Of a stretch of DNA of 64,000 nucleotides, positions 34,925-44,166 are shown piece by piece. The stretch comes from Bacteroidetes bacterium UBA2475 (GTDB lineage: Bacteria > Bacteroidota > Bacteroidia > B-17B0 > Aurantibacillaceae), in assembly GCA_002342065.1 (NCBI GenBank), contig DDPF01000010.1, positions 372,001 through 436,000 on the forward strand, in the 5' to 3' direction. Within the stretch, counting starts at the first letter, position 1. Each line of letters opens with the position of its first letter. The notes under the pieces were generated by a model. The model did no database searches. It worked only from the letters and a program-made list of their open reading frames with translations, and had not been told where the DNA came from. The translations under genes and the position numbers were made by a program.

Positions 34925-37900
34925 TTATTGAATTACAATTCTATAATTTGCAGAGTTAGTATTGCTTATTACTTTTACAAAATAAATTCCTTTAGCATAT
35001 TTGTTTAAATCTATTACTTCAGAAGTATTTTTTGTTTTAAGAGTAGTAATTATTTGTCCAACAGAATTAGTAATAACAACTTCTTTATCACCTTCAAAAT
35101 TAAAGTCGGCAGTAATTACGCCGCTTGAAGGATTAGGATAAATTGAAATTAAACTACTGAACGTTGAATTAGCTTCAACACCTGTACAATTAGAAACGTT
35201 CTGTGTGAACGTAGCAACATTTGTACAACTGTTAGCTGCAGTTCCTGTAACTGTATATGTTGTTGTAACCGATGGCGAAACTGCTATAACAGTATTGGTA
35301 GAACTTGTGTTCCATACATAATTATTTGCGCCATTTGCGGTTAAGCTTGCTGTTTGGCCAACACAAATTAAACTTGCAGAACTTGTAACACCAACTGTTG
35401 GTACTGTGTTACTTGTAATAGCAATAGAAGCTGTTCCCAAACAACCAGGGCTGCTTTCTCCAGAAATAGTATAAACTGTACTTGCAGTTGGTGTTACCGA
35501 TATTAAAGCGCCATTAGCGCCTGTACTCCAGGTATAAGTATTAGCGCCGGTAGCGCCAATATTAACAGATGTTCCAGGGCAAACTGATAATTGACTTGCG
35601 CCAAGTGTAATTGTTGGAGAAGAAGTAACGGTTAATGTAACAGGAATAATTGGGCTGGTGCAACCTTGTTTTGTGTAGTGAATATTACCATTCCAGACTC
35701 TTGTTGCAATAGTTACTCCAAAATAACTACCTCCTTTTCCTTCAAAAACACTTATATCGCTATTTTGAGAATATAAGTTTCCTACAGCGGTTCCATTAGA
35801 GTAACCGAAACTACCACCACCATTTGCTGTAACGTACATTCCATAAGTTTGTCCGGCAGGAATATTAATTCCAAGATTAACATTGAACGGCACAGGGTTT
35901 CCGTTTCCGGCACCCATAACAGTTCCCGTTCCCGCCGATGTCCAGCCTGCATTAGAACTTTCAAAACCCACAAAACTACCTGCTCTATACCAAACTTCTA
36001 CCGTTGTAATTACTACAGAACTGATCATTACGTCAACACTATTTATAGTAATAGCATTAATCGCTGTTACGTCAAACATATTTCCACTAGATCCGTTTCC
36101 AGCAGTATAAGTAGTTGCGATACTTCCTGTATTTGTAGAATTTGCCTGAGCATAATAAGTAGTTGTTGTAGCTGCGCTAGCAGTAAACGTGCTACCCGTT
36201 GCTAAAGGATTTGTTGGTGTAGATGTAGCATACCAAGTTACAGGAGCAAAACCGTTTGCTGTTAAAGTACCTACTGTAGTACTTCCACAAACAGCTGCAC
36301 CAATTCCGGTAATTGTTGGGTTATTAACTGTTACCGTTGTGAATGCAGAAACCTGGCAACCGTTAGTGCCTGTTGCAATAGCAGAATAAGAAGTTGTAAC
36401 ACTCGGCGTAACTGTAATTGAACTGGCGTTTGATCCTGTGCTCCAGGTAAATGATGTTGCACCACCAAGGGCGTTTAAAGTAGACGTACCGGCTGTGCAA
36501 ATATTTGTATTACCCGAAATATTAAATGAAGGGCTAAGTGTTCTTAGAACGGAGCTTGAATTATTAAAACCGTTTGGATCACCTGCTACACTTGTAAAGG
36601 CAGTTATAGTATATGTACCTGAAATGTTCATATTGGCTGTACCAACCGTGAACACTGCACTTGCATTTGGGGCTAATACTGCTGTGTATGTAGTTACCAA
36701 TGTTGTGTTTACTGGTCCGTTAATTGTTGCTGTAACCGAAAAGTTACTAATAGGAGCTGTACCAAAATTATTTACTGTAACAACAATTGGTTCGTTAGTT
36801 CCTAAGCAGGCATTAAGTGTTGGAGAGTTGATAGCTGACACACCACCATCTGTTGCAGAAGCATTATATAAATTAATATTATCTAATTGAAAATAATAAG
36901 CTTCCAGATCATCTACCGGGCCATCCTGAGCTAAAAAAGCTACAATAATATCCTGACCAGCATAAGCGCCTAAAGGAACAGTAAAGTTTGTAAAGTTAGT
37001 GCCTAAATTATTAGTTGTATTAACTGTAAATATTGGAGTAAAAGTAACACCGCAATCCGTTGAAACCATTACACGTAATTTATCATCACTTCCCATTGTT
37101 GTTGGTGTGAAAGGCGCAATTGTATTAAGCGTTAAAGCAGCATCAAAAGAAATTTGAGTTGTAGAAGTAGCAGTAACTTTTGGTCCAACGATCCATTCGT
37201 TAGCAGCAATAGCAGATAAAAACACTCTTGCATTCACATTCGTTGCATTGTTTAAAGCTGTCTGACTAGTCCAAGAAGATGTTGTACCAGTTGGAGCAAC
37301 TGCTCCTGTAGCTTCTCTCCATAAAGGAAAGAAGGTTGGTAAATTAGCGCCCGTGAAGCTGGTAAAATCAACCGATTGTGGTAAAGGCGATGGCGCTATT
37401 ACGGTACGTGTTGTTGAACCCATTGCGTCATTTGCGGCAACAAGATCGCCCGCTAAACTCGTAGTTGCATTAAAGGTATAAATTCCCGCAGTGCTCATAT
37501 TAATTGTTCCTAAAGAAAAATTAAACGTTCCGCTTGGTGCAATGGTGCCAGTATAGGTTCCGGTTAACGTTTGATTGATAGGACCTGCAACAGTAAGTGT
37601 TACAGGAATATTTGAAATGGGTGAAGTACCATAGTTCTTAATTGTTACAACCACGTTCTCTGTGGCAGAATAACAACCGTTAGGTAATGGATTGGCTAAA
37701 GCGTTAATACCTGCATCAATTGCAGCGCCTGGTATTCCGTCAAACTCATACGCTCCCATATCGGGGTTTGTATTTGGATTAATCCCTGCTAAAGGACGAA
37801 CCGCTGCATTATGATCAATATTTGTACCAAGTGATGGAATTAATACAGCTCCTGATTCAGCAGCGTAAATAGTATTGGCCGGGATGGTTAAATTAGTATT

Positions 37901-39388
37901 TGATGTAAAAGGAGCAGGAAGATTACCTGCTGGAATTGAATTTAGATCGTTTGTTGAATTGTTAATCTGTGAGAAGCCTTGCCATGCAGCTAAGTTAGAT
38001 GCTTCATTTACGTTATTTGTTATCCCTATCTTACCAACAAAATGATCTCCGTCGTTAGTAACATTATATGAATTATTATTTAAAATTGCATTTGCAAAAT
38101 CATACGATGCCGGGAACCAAACTGCCATAAATTTTTTAGTTGTTACCGCGGCAAGAGTTGATGATTGTGTGTTACAAAAAATATTGTTTCTTATATCCAA
38201 CCCGGTACAGGCTGTAGTTATTACCACGAATGCTGCAGAACCCACAGTTGTTGCGCCAGATGTGCTTAAATTTAAAGTTCCAAATAAATTTACACTGTTG
38301 TAATAAATTTTATGTCCGATACCAGCAGTAAGTCTAATTCCAAAAGCGTTAAACGTTGTAGAGGTTGAAGAATAATTTACACCCATAATATCATAAATAA
38401 CATTGTTTACAACAAGATGGTTATTTCCTCCACTTAAATTGATCCCATGCGCACCATAACCAGATGTAATGTTTAAACTTTTTATACCATAAATTTTATT
38501 TCTACTAATTGTTACTGAATTACTACCAGTACCTGAAAGGTTAATTGCAGCTGGGCTAATTGTTGTATTTGGCTGCATATTAAAGATCTCGTTTTGCGTT
38601 ATCGTTGATGTTGTGATACCGTTTAAACTTAAACCACCAAAAGTGATAGTTTGACCAACTGTATTTGAACCGATGATATTATTATTTATATTTAAATTAT
38701 CCGCTGTATTAGCGGTTAATGCTCCGATATAAACTGCAAAATAAGCGCGGCGTATATCATTATTCTGGATGATGTTATTATCGTAATCGGCACCAGTACC
38801 GCCGGATGTTAAATTCAAAGCATTACTACCTGCATAAATTCCGTAACTTGTAGTTACAGTACTTCCGCTAAAACCGTCATTACCTTCGGTACTTCCAAAG
38901 ATCACACAATTTTTTATTGTATTATTGGTTGCACCTAAACCCAAAGTTGTTCTTCCGATCAAACGAATAGCTGCTGTAGCAAGTACAGTATTTGCAGCAT
39001 TGTTTACAATCGTTAACTCCCTAGTAACAGGACCTCCAATAATGTCGCCATCAATGGTTACATTATCAGCACCGTCAAGTTCTAATACTCCACGACCGGT
39101 TACCATTGCACCGCTTATGGTTGCAGTAACTGTTGGTCTTAAAACTATTGATGTATAATTTGCACCACCTTGTCCACTTGCGTTTAAGGGGGTTGGTGTT
39201 GTTGACTCAGTTGTACTTGCAGTAATATCAATTGTGATTGCACCAAAATGGGTTCCTGCATTAATAGCTGCAAAAGCAGTATTAACTGTTGAATAGGTTG
39301 CTGTTGACCCTCCGGTAACCGTTACCTGTGCTTGAGAAAATCCTCCAATCAACACAAACGCGACTAATAATTTGTAAAAATTTTTCAT
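34925..39388 (-). CDS. Very large secreted beta-helix/Ig-like protein with type IX sorting domain
   Basis: A 1487-residue surface protein. Signal peptide residues 1-20. Residues about 30-550 carry N-rich repeats typical of a right-handed beta-helix (GRGVLELDGADNVTIDGD, NNTIKNCVIFGS). Two CARDB-like modules follow (around 560-670 and 840-950), separated by a jelly-roll-like domain beginning PQSVDFTSFTGANLP. Then come Ig/PKD-like units of the form C-P-G-T-x-V-x-I-x-A-x-G-x-x-x-Y-x-W-S-T-G. The end, IYPNPSSGVITADFNFEGDK ... GIYFVKVIS, is the sorting domain. Probably an adhesin or matrix protein; ligand unknown. Long frames on the opposite strand are shadows. Confidence 0.85.
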   Translation of the reverse strand: MKNFYKLLVAFVLIGGFSQAQVTVTGGSTATYSTVNTAFAAINAGTHFGAITIDITASTTESTTPTPLNASGQGGANYTSIVLRPTVTATISGAMVTGRGVLELDGADNVTIDGDIIGGPVTRELTIVNNAANTVLATAAIRLIGRTTLGLGATNNTIKNCVIFGSTEGNDGFSGSTVTTSYGIYAGSNALNLTSGGTGADYDNNIIQNNDIRRAYFAVYIGALTANTADNLNINNNIIGSNTVGQTITFGGLSLNGITTSTITQNEIFNMQPNTTISPAAINLSGTGSNSVTISRNKIYGIKSLNITSGYGAHGINLSGGNNHLVVNNVIYDIMGVNYSSTSTTFNAFGIRLTAGIGHKIYYNSVNLFGTLNLSTSGATTVGSAAFVVITTACTGLDIRNNIFCNTQSSTLAAVTTKKFMAVWFPASYDFANAILNNNSYNVTNDGDHFVGKIGITNNVNEASNLAAWQGFSQINNSTNDLNSIPAGNLPAPFTSNTNLTIPANTIYAAESGAVLIPSLGTNIDHNAAVRPLAGINPNTNPDMGAYEFDGIPGAAIDAGINALANPLPNGCYSATENVVVTIKNYGTSPISNIPVTLTVAGPINQTLTGTYTGTIAPSGTFNFSLGTINMSTAGIYTFNATTSLAGDLVAANDAMGSTTRTVIAPSPLPQSVDFTSFTGANLPTFFPLWREATGAVAPTGTTSSWTSQTALNNATNVNARVFLSAIAANEWIVGPKVTATSTTQISFDAALTLNTIAPFTPTTMGSDDKLRVMVSTDCGVTFTPIFTVNTTNNLGTNFTNFTVPLGAYAGQDIIVAFLAQDGPVDDLEAYYFQLDNINLYNASATDGGVSAINSPTLNACLGTNEPIVVTVNNFGTAPISNFSVTATINGPVNTTLVTTYTAVLAPNASAVFTVGTANMNISGTYTITAFTSVAGDPNGFNNSSSVLRTLSPSFNISGNTNICTAGTSTLNALGGATSFTWSTGSNASSITVTPSVTTSYSAIATGTNGCQVSAFTTVTVNNPTITGIGAAVCGSTTVGTLTANGFAPVTWYATSTPTNPLATGSTFTASAATTTTYYAQANSTNTGSIATTYTAGNGSSGNMFDVTAINAITINSVDVMISSVVITTVEVWYRAGSFVGFESSNAGWTSAGTGTVMGAGNGNPVPFNVNLGINIPAGQTYGMYVTANGGGSFGYSNGTAVGNLYSQNSDISVFEGKGGSYFGVTIATRVWNGNIHYTKQGCTSPIIPVTLTVTSSPTITLGASQLSVCPGTSVNIGATGANTYTWSTGANGALISVTPTASTVYTISGESSPGCLGTASIAITSNTVPTVGVTSSASLICVGQTASLTANGANNYVWNTSSTNTVIAVSPSVTTTYTVTGTAANSCTNVATFTQNVSNCTGVEANSTFSSLISIYPNPSSGVITADFNFEGDKEVVITNSVGQIITTLKTKNTSEVIDLNKYAKGIYFVKVISNTNSANYRIVIQ

Positions 39389-39658
39389 TCTTCTTTTTTG
39401 TTTTTAAATTGTATTTATTAATATTCTCAAAACACTTTCTTTACCGTTGAGAATTCATTTAACCTGCGGTTGTCTTTAAGAACAATCGATCTTCAGCAAA
39501 GTTCTAAAACATGATCCATAAAATTTATGTAATTTGACAGAATAATTACCTTTTCAAGGATAAAAAAAATACATAACTATATGATTTTTAATTATTTATA
39601 AACAATTTTGATACGCTTCAAAGTAAAGATTTAACTTAGTGTTAAATTTTACTAATCC
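39389..39658. other. 270-bp divergent intergenic region
   Basis: AT-rich gap between the large surface-protein gene (minus) and the helical-repeat gene (plus). A possible -7 element for the plus gene, TAAATTTT, is at 39643-39650, too close to the start to be certain. I see no palindrome, RNA or extra reading frame. Confidence 0.5.
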
Positions 39659-41095
39659 ATGTCGCAACAGCTTATTCAGCTTATAGGGTCTCTAACAAAA
39701 AATGAAAAAAGGTACATTAATTTAAATTTAAAGACCTTTTCTTCTGATAATGACCTTAGTGGATTATTATCTGATTTTAATAAAACCGAAAAACAAATTG
39801 GTTTAAAAAAGAAAAAAGACAATTTAATTATTACCGGAAATTCTACGCGCCTTTATTACAAGATCCTTGATATATTATATCAGTTTCACGAAGAAGAGCT
39901 TCCAAATTCGGACGATTCCTTAAAAAATTTAAAGCGCGCCAAAGTTTTAATATTTAAAGGACAATATAAAGAAGGAATTAAATTATTAGATAAGATCATT
40001 AATCATAGTTATAAATATGATTATTTGGTAAAAATGGAAGCACTGGAATTAAAACTTAACAGCGCTATTGAATCGGTTGATGTAGATTATATAAATGCAA
40101 ATTATCTTAAAGACAAAGAGCTTTTTTCAAAATTTCATAGTGAGTATTATAATTTAATGGAGTACCAAAGTATGGAAGCACTCATTAAATTAGAATCAAC
40201 AACATTATACTTTTACGGAGACGATCATAGCATTACCAAGAATTATAAACAGCTTCTAGAAAGCGAAACAAATGCTTTTCATCCGTTGGCAAAGATCTAT
40301 TTTAATAAAGCAAATGCTTTTCTTGCCATGAAACGTGCAAAGCCAGAGATAGCATACACATATGCCAAAAGAACAATTGATCTTTTTGAAGAATATTCTG
40401 AAATTAAAAAAAAGAACCTTGTAATCTATTTAAAATCGTTAAGGAATTTATGCCTTGTTCTTTTATATCTAAAAAAACATAAAGATGCTGAGGCTGTTTT
40501 AGATGAAAGTGAAAGAACACTCGTTAGCTTTAAAAAAATTTCAAATGTAGATGTAAGAACAGAATTATTTACTTTGTTTATTTTGATAAGAACAAATATT
40601 CTCATCTCTCACGATCTGGTTAAGGATAATATTTCAAAAATAAAAATATTTGAAAATGAATTCCGTTTAAATATTGATATTTTAAAAGATGATGAAAAAG
40701 CTAACTCTTATTTAAATTTTACGATACTTAATGTTTTTTTAAAAAATTATCGCCAGGCTTTAAAATACACGATAGAGGCTTTAAAAATTTCAGGTAAGGT
40801 TCGCAAAGATATTTATCACATTTCACTTATGAATGAAATAGTGATACATTATTTTTTAGGCAATACCGAGGTTATGCTTTCTAAACTTAATGCTTACAAA
40901 AGATTTAGTTCAAAAGGCGATAATGTGTTTGGTTTTGAAAAAGATCTATCTGCTCTTTTAACAACTATCTTTAATAACCCGCAGGATAAAACCTTATACG
41001 AGAATTTATTCGCTAAAATTAATAAGTCACTCAGTGAAGAAGGAAAACTTGTAACCAAACCTTTTATTGCATTATTTTATTTAAAACCATTATAA
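39659..41095 (+). CDS. Helical-repeat (TPR-like) cytosolic protein, unknown
   Basis: A 478-residue protein without signal peptide or membrane helix. Lysine-rich and almost wholly helical: MSQQLIQLIGSLTKNEKRYI at the start, then helix pairs such as NLKRAKVLIFKGQYKEGIKLL and KHKDAEAVLDESERTLVSF, consistent with a TPR-like solenoid. Opposite to the large adhesin gene with 270 bp between. Similar proteins are frequent in Bacteroidota near sensor genes but this one has no neighbour that explains it. Confidence 0.7.
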   Translation: MSQQLIQLIGSLTKNEKRYINLNLKTFSSDNDLSGLLSDFNKTEKQIGLKKKKDNLIITGNSTRLYYKILDILYQFHEEELPNSDDSLKNLKRAKVLIFKGQYKEGIKLLDKIINHSYKYDYLVKMEALELKLNSAIESVDVDYINANYLKDKELFSKFHSEYYNLMEYQSMEALIKLESTTLYFYGDDHSITKNYKQLLESETNAFHPLAKIYFNKANAFLAMKRAKPEIAYTYAKRTIDLFEEYSEIKKKNLVIYLKSLRNLCLVLLYLKKHKDAEAVLDESERTLVSFKKISNVDVRTELFTLFILIRTNILISHDLVKDNISKIKIFENEFRLNIDILKDDEKANSYLNFTILNVFLKNYRQALKYTIEALKISGKVRKDIYHISLMNEIVIHYFLGNTEVMLSKLNAYKRFSSKGDNVFGFEKDLSALLTTIFNNPQDKTLYENLFAKINKSLSEEGKLVTKPFIALFYLKPL

Positions 41096-41133
41096 TAAAA
41101 AAGGCCTCCATTACTGGAAACCTTTTTAAATTA
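41093..41133. terminator. Bidirectional terminator between helical-repeat gene and metK
   Basis: AAAAAGG..TCCA pairs with TGGA..CCTTTTT with a two-base internal mismatch; A and T tracts on both sides. It lies between convergent genes and may serve both. Confidence 0.6.
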
Positions 41134-41147
41134 TTGGTTATAAATTA

Positions 41148-42401
41148 TTATTTAATTTTAAAAGCAGTTTTCACTTTTGAAACATAATCTAATTTCTCCC
41201 ATGTAAACAATTCTACTTTCATGGTTTTTGTTTTTCCATCGGGTGATTTAAATGTTTTAGTAACTGTTTCGTTCTTACGACCCATGTGCCCGTAAGCAGC
41301 AGTTTCGCTATACATTGGTGTACGTAATTTAAAACGTTGTTCGATAAAGTATGGACGCATATCAAAAACGCTTTCAACAATTTTAGCGATTTGTCCGTCG
41401 GTCATTTTTACTTTTGCAGTTCCGTAAGTATCAATAAAAATACCCATTGGTTGCGCAACACCAATTGCGTAAGAAACCTGTACCAATACTTCAGTACAAA
41501 CACCAGCAGCAACTAAATTTTTTGCAATGTGGCGAGTAGCATAAGCAGCCGAACGGTCAACCTTACTTGGATCTTTTCCTGAGAAAGCACCACCACCGTG
41601 AGCACCTTTTCCACCATAAGTATCCACAATAATTTTACGGCCTGTTAAACCTGTATCACCATGCGGACCACCAATTACGAATTTACCTGTTGGGTTAATA
41701 TGGTAATTAATTTTGTTGTTGAATAAGTGCGCGTATTTTGGATATTTCTTTTTTACACGTGGAATTAAAATATCAACGATATCTTTTTTAATTTTCGCTA
41801 ACATTTTTGGTTCATCAGCAAAATCATCGTGTTGTGTTGAAACAACAATAGCATCAATACGAACAGGTACATTATCATCACTGTACTCTAAAGTAACTTG
41901 TGATTTTGCATCGGGACGTAAATATTTTATTTCTTTGTTCTCGCGACGTAATGCAGCAAGTTCTATTAAGATACCATGAGCAAGATCTAAAGCCAAAGGC
42001 ATGTAGTTAGCTGTTTCGTTAGTTGCATAACCAAACATCATTCCCTGATCACCTGCACCTTGTTCTTCTTTTTTCTTTTTGTCAACACCTTGATTAATAT
42101 CAGATGATTGTTCGTGAATTGCAGATAAGATACCGCAAGAGTTTGCCTCGAACATATATTCTGATTTGGTGTAACCAATTTTACGAATTACTTCGCGTGC
42201 AATTTCCTGCACATCTAAATATGCTTTTGATTTTACTTCTCCTGCAAGAATAACCTGTCCTGTTGTAACTAATGTTTCACAAGCAACTTTACTATTTGGA
42301 TCGAAAGCTAAAAAATTATCAATTAACGCGTCCGAAATTTGATCGGCTACTTTATCCGGGTGTCCTTCTGACACTGACTCTGATGTAAATAAATATCCCA
42401 T
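41148..42401 (-). CDS. metK: S-adenosylmethionine synthetase
   Basis: Makes SAM from ATP and methionine. The 417-residue protein shows FTSESVSEGHPDKVADQISD at the start (ATP/methionine site), GAGDQGMMFGYATNET, the GGPHGDTGLTGRKIIVDTYG loop and GGGAFSGKDPSKVDRSAAY. Slightly longer than the E. coli enzyme because of a KKKKEEQ-like insertion near residue 123 and a C-terminal extension. Its promoter lies just upstream in a 81-bp gap to purS. No SAM riboswitch seen in the short leader. Confidence 0.97.
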   Translation of the reverse strand: MGYLFTSESVSEGHPDKVADQISDALIDNFLAFDPNSKVACETLVTTGQVILAGEVKSKAYLDVQEIAREVIRKIGYTKSEYMFEANSCGILSAIHEQSSDINQGVDKKKKEEQGAGDQGMMFGYATNETANYMPLALDLAHGILIELAALRRENKEIKYLRPDAKSQVTLEYSDDNVPVRIDAIVVSTQHDDFADEPKMLAKIKKDIVDILIPRVKKKYPKYAHLFNNKINYHINPTGKFVIGGPHGDTGLTGRKIIVDTYGGKGAHGGGAFSGKDPSKVDRSAAYATRHIAKNLVAAGVCTEVLVQVSYAIGVAQPMGIFIDTYGTAKVKMTDGQIAKIVESVFDMRPYFIEQRFKLRTPMYSETAAYGHMGRKNETVTKTFKSPDGKTKTMKVELFTWEKLDYVSKVKTAFKIK

Positions 42402-42451
42402 GTTGGATCTAAGATTTAAGAATTATGATTTTAAAATTTTAATTTGAGTTT

Positions 42452-42482
42452 CAAATATAGTTGAATGCTTAGAATAAACAAA
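42452..42482 (-). promoter_or_regulatory. Promoter of metK
   Basis: On the minus strand TATATTTG (plus 42452-42459) matches TAnnTTTG exactly. A TTTG at plus 42479-42482 gives a -33 element at about 19 bp spacing, adjacent to the purS stop. Confidence 0.6.
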
Positions 42483-42740
42483 CTATTTGGCAGAAGTTAG
42501 CTTAAATTCGTAAAACTCCATTATTTGGTTACAAAGCAGCTTCTTGCAAGCCTCGTCCACCTTCACTTTGGCGGCATTTTCGTCTGTAGCACTTATTTCT
42601 AAAGTAATATGTTTACCAATACGAACGTTCTCAATTTCGCCCAGGTTAAGGTTCTTCATTGAGCCTGTAACGGCTTTGCCCTGTGGGTCTAGCAATGCGC
42701 GAAGCGGCATTACATCAATATCTGCAATAAATTTTGCCAT
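42483..42740 (-). CDS. purS: Phosphoribosylformylglycinamidine synthase subunit PurS
   Basis: An 85-residue protein matching the small PurS subunit that joins PurL and PurQ in purine synthesis. Diagnostic features: VMPLRALLDPQGKAVTGSM at residues about 10-28, the VRIGKHITLEI strand and the CKKLLCNQIMEFYEF end. Full length. purL and purQ are not in the window. Its identification rests on motif order; small size makes it less certain than for the enzymes. Confidence 0.85.
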   Translation of the reverse strand: MAKFIADIDVMPLRALLDPQGKAVTGSMKNLNLGEIENVRIGKHITLEISATDENAAKVKVDEACKKLLCNQIMEFYEFKLTSAK

Positions 42741-42817
42741 TTTGTTTTGTTTTTTTGAAGTTGCTAATTTAGTAAAACCTTATAAAATGCAAGGATTTTT
42801 ATTAACCTAGTTATACA

Positions 42818-43273
42818 CTATTCAGTAACACGTTTCCAAACATCTGTACGGCCAAGCATTTGAATGCCCACGTAACCACGTACCTTTAAAGTATTGGCGT
42901 CATCCAGCGTCATCACACATTTGTAGGTCTTGCCATTTTCAGGATCGTAAATCGAGCCGCCTTCATAGGTTTTATTACCCGCATAAGTAAAGCCCAAAAG
43001 ATTATTGAGGCCCATAATGGTATTTGCCTGCTTTGCTTTATCAGGATTTTTATCGTCTTTCTTTACCGAACCATCCGCGCGCTTGGGATCTTTTAACCAA
43101 ACGACCTTTCCGCCATATTTATTTTCTCCATATTTGGTGATCTTAATATGTGCATTACCACTGCCCGTTAACCAAACGCCAAGGATCTTATCTCCCTCTG
43201 TAACATCGGGCGTTTGCGAAACTATTTGTAACGCAAAAAAAGTTGACAAAAAAAATAAAATTAAACGCTTCAT
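42818..43273 (-). CDS. DUF2147 secreted protein
   Basis: A 151-residue protein with a signal peptide (residues 1-19, FALQIVSQ). The DUF2147 core is present: GDKILGVWLTGSGNAHIKI, GGKVVWLKDPKRADGS, the GFTYAGNKTYEGGSIYDPENGKTYKC region and LGRTDVWKRV at the end. The fold is a small lipocalin-like barrel of unknown role. Its ATG overlaps the pssA TGA by four bases (ATGA), so translation is coupled. Confidence 0.85.
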   Translation of the reverse strand: MKRLILFFLSTFFALQIVSQTPDVTEGDKILGVWLTGSGNAHIKITKYGENKYGGKVVWLKDPKRADGSVKKDDKNPDKAKQANTIMGLNNLLGFTYAGNKTYEGGSIYDPENGKTYKCVMTLDDANTLKVRGYVGIQMLGRTDVWKRVTE

Positions 43274-44100
43274 GCTTTTTGTTTATTAATAATATTATTA
43301 ATGACCGATAATAGAATGTAAAGTATAATAGCTAATGGAATACCAACAAATTGAAAGACTGCCAGACAAATAACCGACAAACCTATTAGCATAAAACGCA
43401 TCTTATTATCTGCCCAACCAAAGTTTTTGAATTTTAGAGCGATGAGAGGTATTGGGGCAACGAGCAACAGACTAAGGACACAAGACACAAGACATAAGAC
43501 AATTGGGTTTAAAAAAATCGTGTTTATATCAAAAATAGGTTGTCCATCTTCTACGCTAATATGAAATATCAATGGAATAGAACAAATAAACATCGCATTG
43601 GCGGGTGTTGGTAAACCAATAAAAGAATCTGACTGACGTGTATCGTTATTAAATTTTGCCAAACGAACAGCAGAAAATATTGGAATTATAAATGCAGAAT
43701 ATTTAAAGTATTGAAGGTAATTTTTAAAAGCATCCATTGACCCATCTGTATCTATATGTGGCTTTCCTCCTATATCATTTGGCCAATCATATGAGTATAT
43801 ATGCATTAAGGTTACATAATTTATAATTTGAAACATCACAAGCCCCGGCACTACACCAAAAGTTACCATATCGGCTAAACTATCAAGGTCTTTACCAATA
43901 GGAGATGCAACATTTAAAAGACGTGCTGTAAAGCCGTCAAAAAAATCAAGAACTAATGCAATACCTACAAGATATGCCGCCCAAACTAGATCGCCTTCAA
44001 ATGCTTTTACAATGGCCAGGCAACCGCATAAGAGATTACCACATGTAATAGCGTTAGGTATGTGCTTCTTGATATTCAATTGGTATGTTTTTTGAGCCAC
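43270..44100 (-). CDS. pssA: CDP-diacylglycerol-serine O-phosphatidyltransferase
   Basis: Makes phosphatidylserine, precursor of phosphatidylethanolamine, at the inner membrane. The CDP-alcohol transferase motif DG..AR........G...D...D is visible in DFFDGFTARLLNVASPIGKD ... DSLAD. Eight or so membrane helices, 276 residues. The start is GTG at 44100, which lies inside a palindromic repeat; a TTG at 44079 (MNIKKHIPNAITCGN) is another candidate and closer to usual family N-termini. Near residue 200 a 7-bp tandem repeat is embedded in the coding sequence. Confidence 0.9.
   Translation of the reverse strand: MAQKTYQLNIKKHIPNAITCGNLLCGCLAIVKAFEGDLVWAAYLVGIALVLDFFDGFTARLLNVASPIGKDLDSLADMVTFGVVPGLVMFQIINYVTLMHIYSYDWPNDIGGKPHIDTDGSMDAFKNYLQYFKYSAFIIPIFSAVRLAKFNNDTRQSDSFIGLPTPANAMFICSIPLIFHISVEDGQPIFDINTIFLNPIVLCLVSCVLSLLLVAPIPLIALKFKNFGWADNKMRFMLIGLSVICLAVFQFVGIPLAIILYILLSVINNIINKQKA
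43477..43500. repeat. 7-bp tandem repeat within pssA
   Basis: On the plus strand GACACAA-GACACAA-GACATAA-GAC, about 3.4 units of 7 bp. It codes for CLVSCVLSL-like residues in a membrane helix near residue 200. Gain or loss of a unit would shift the frame. Confidence 0.7.
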
Positions 44101-44166
44101 AGATTTCGCCGATTCACACAGATTTATTTTAAATAAAAATCTGTGGTATCTGTGTAATCTGCGGCT
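44095..44166. repeat. Palindromic repeat, CCACAGATTT family, spanning a stop and a start codon
   Basis: Arms AGCCACAGATTTCGCCGATT and, inverted, AATCTGCGGCT with CACAGATTT/AAATCTGTG tracts, 72 bp. It fills the gap between the ABC-F gene and pssA. The ABC-F stop TAG (44165-44167) and the pssA GTG (44098-44100) both lie in its ends. Confidence 0.85.

Noticed and set aside
36189..36890. Long open frames on the plus strand opposite the large surface-protein gene
   Set aside because: They are shadows of a Thr/Val/Ala-rich gene; low-complexity translation and no start context.
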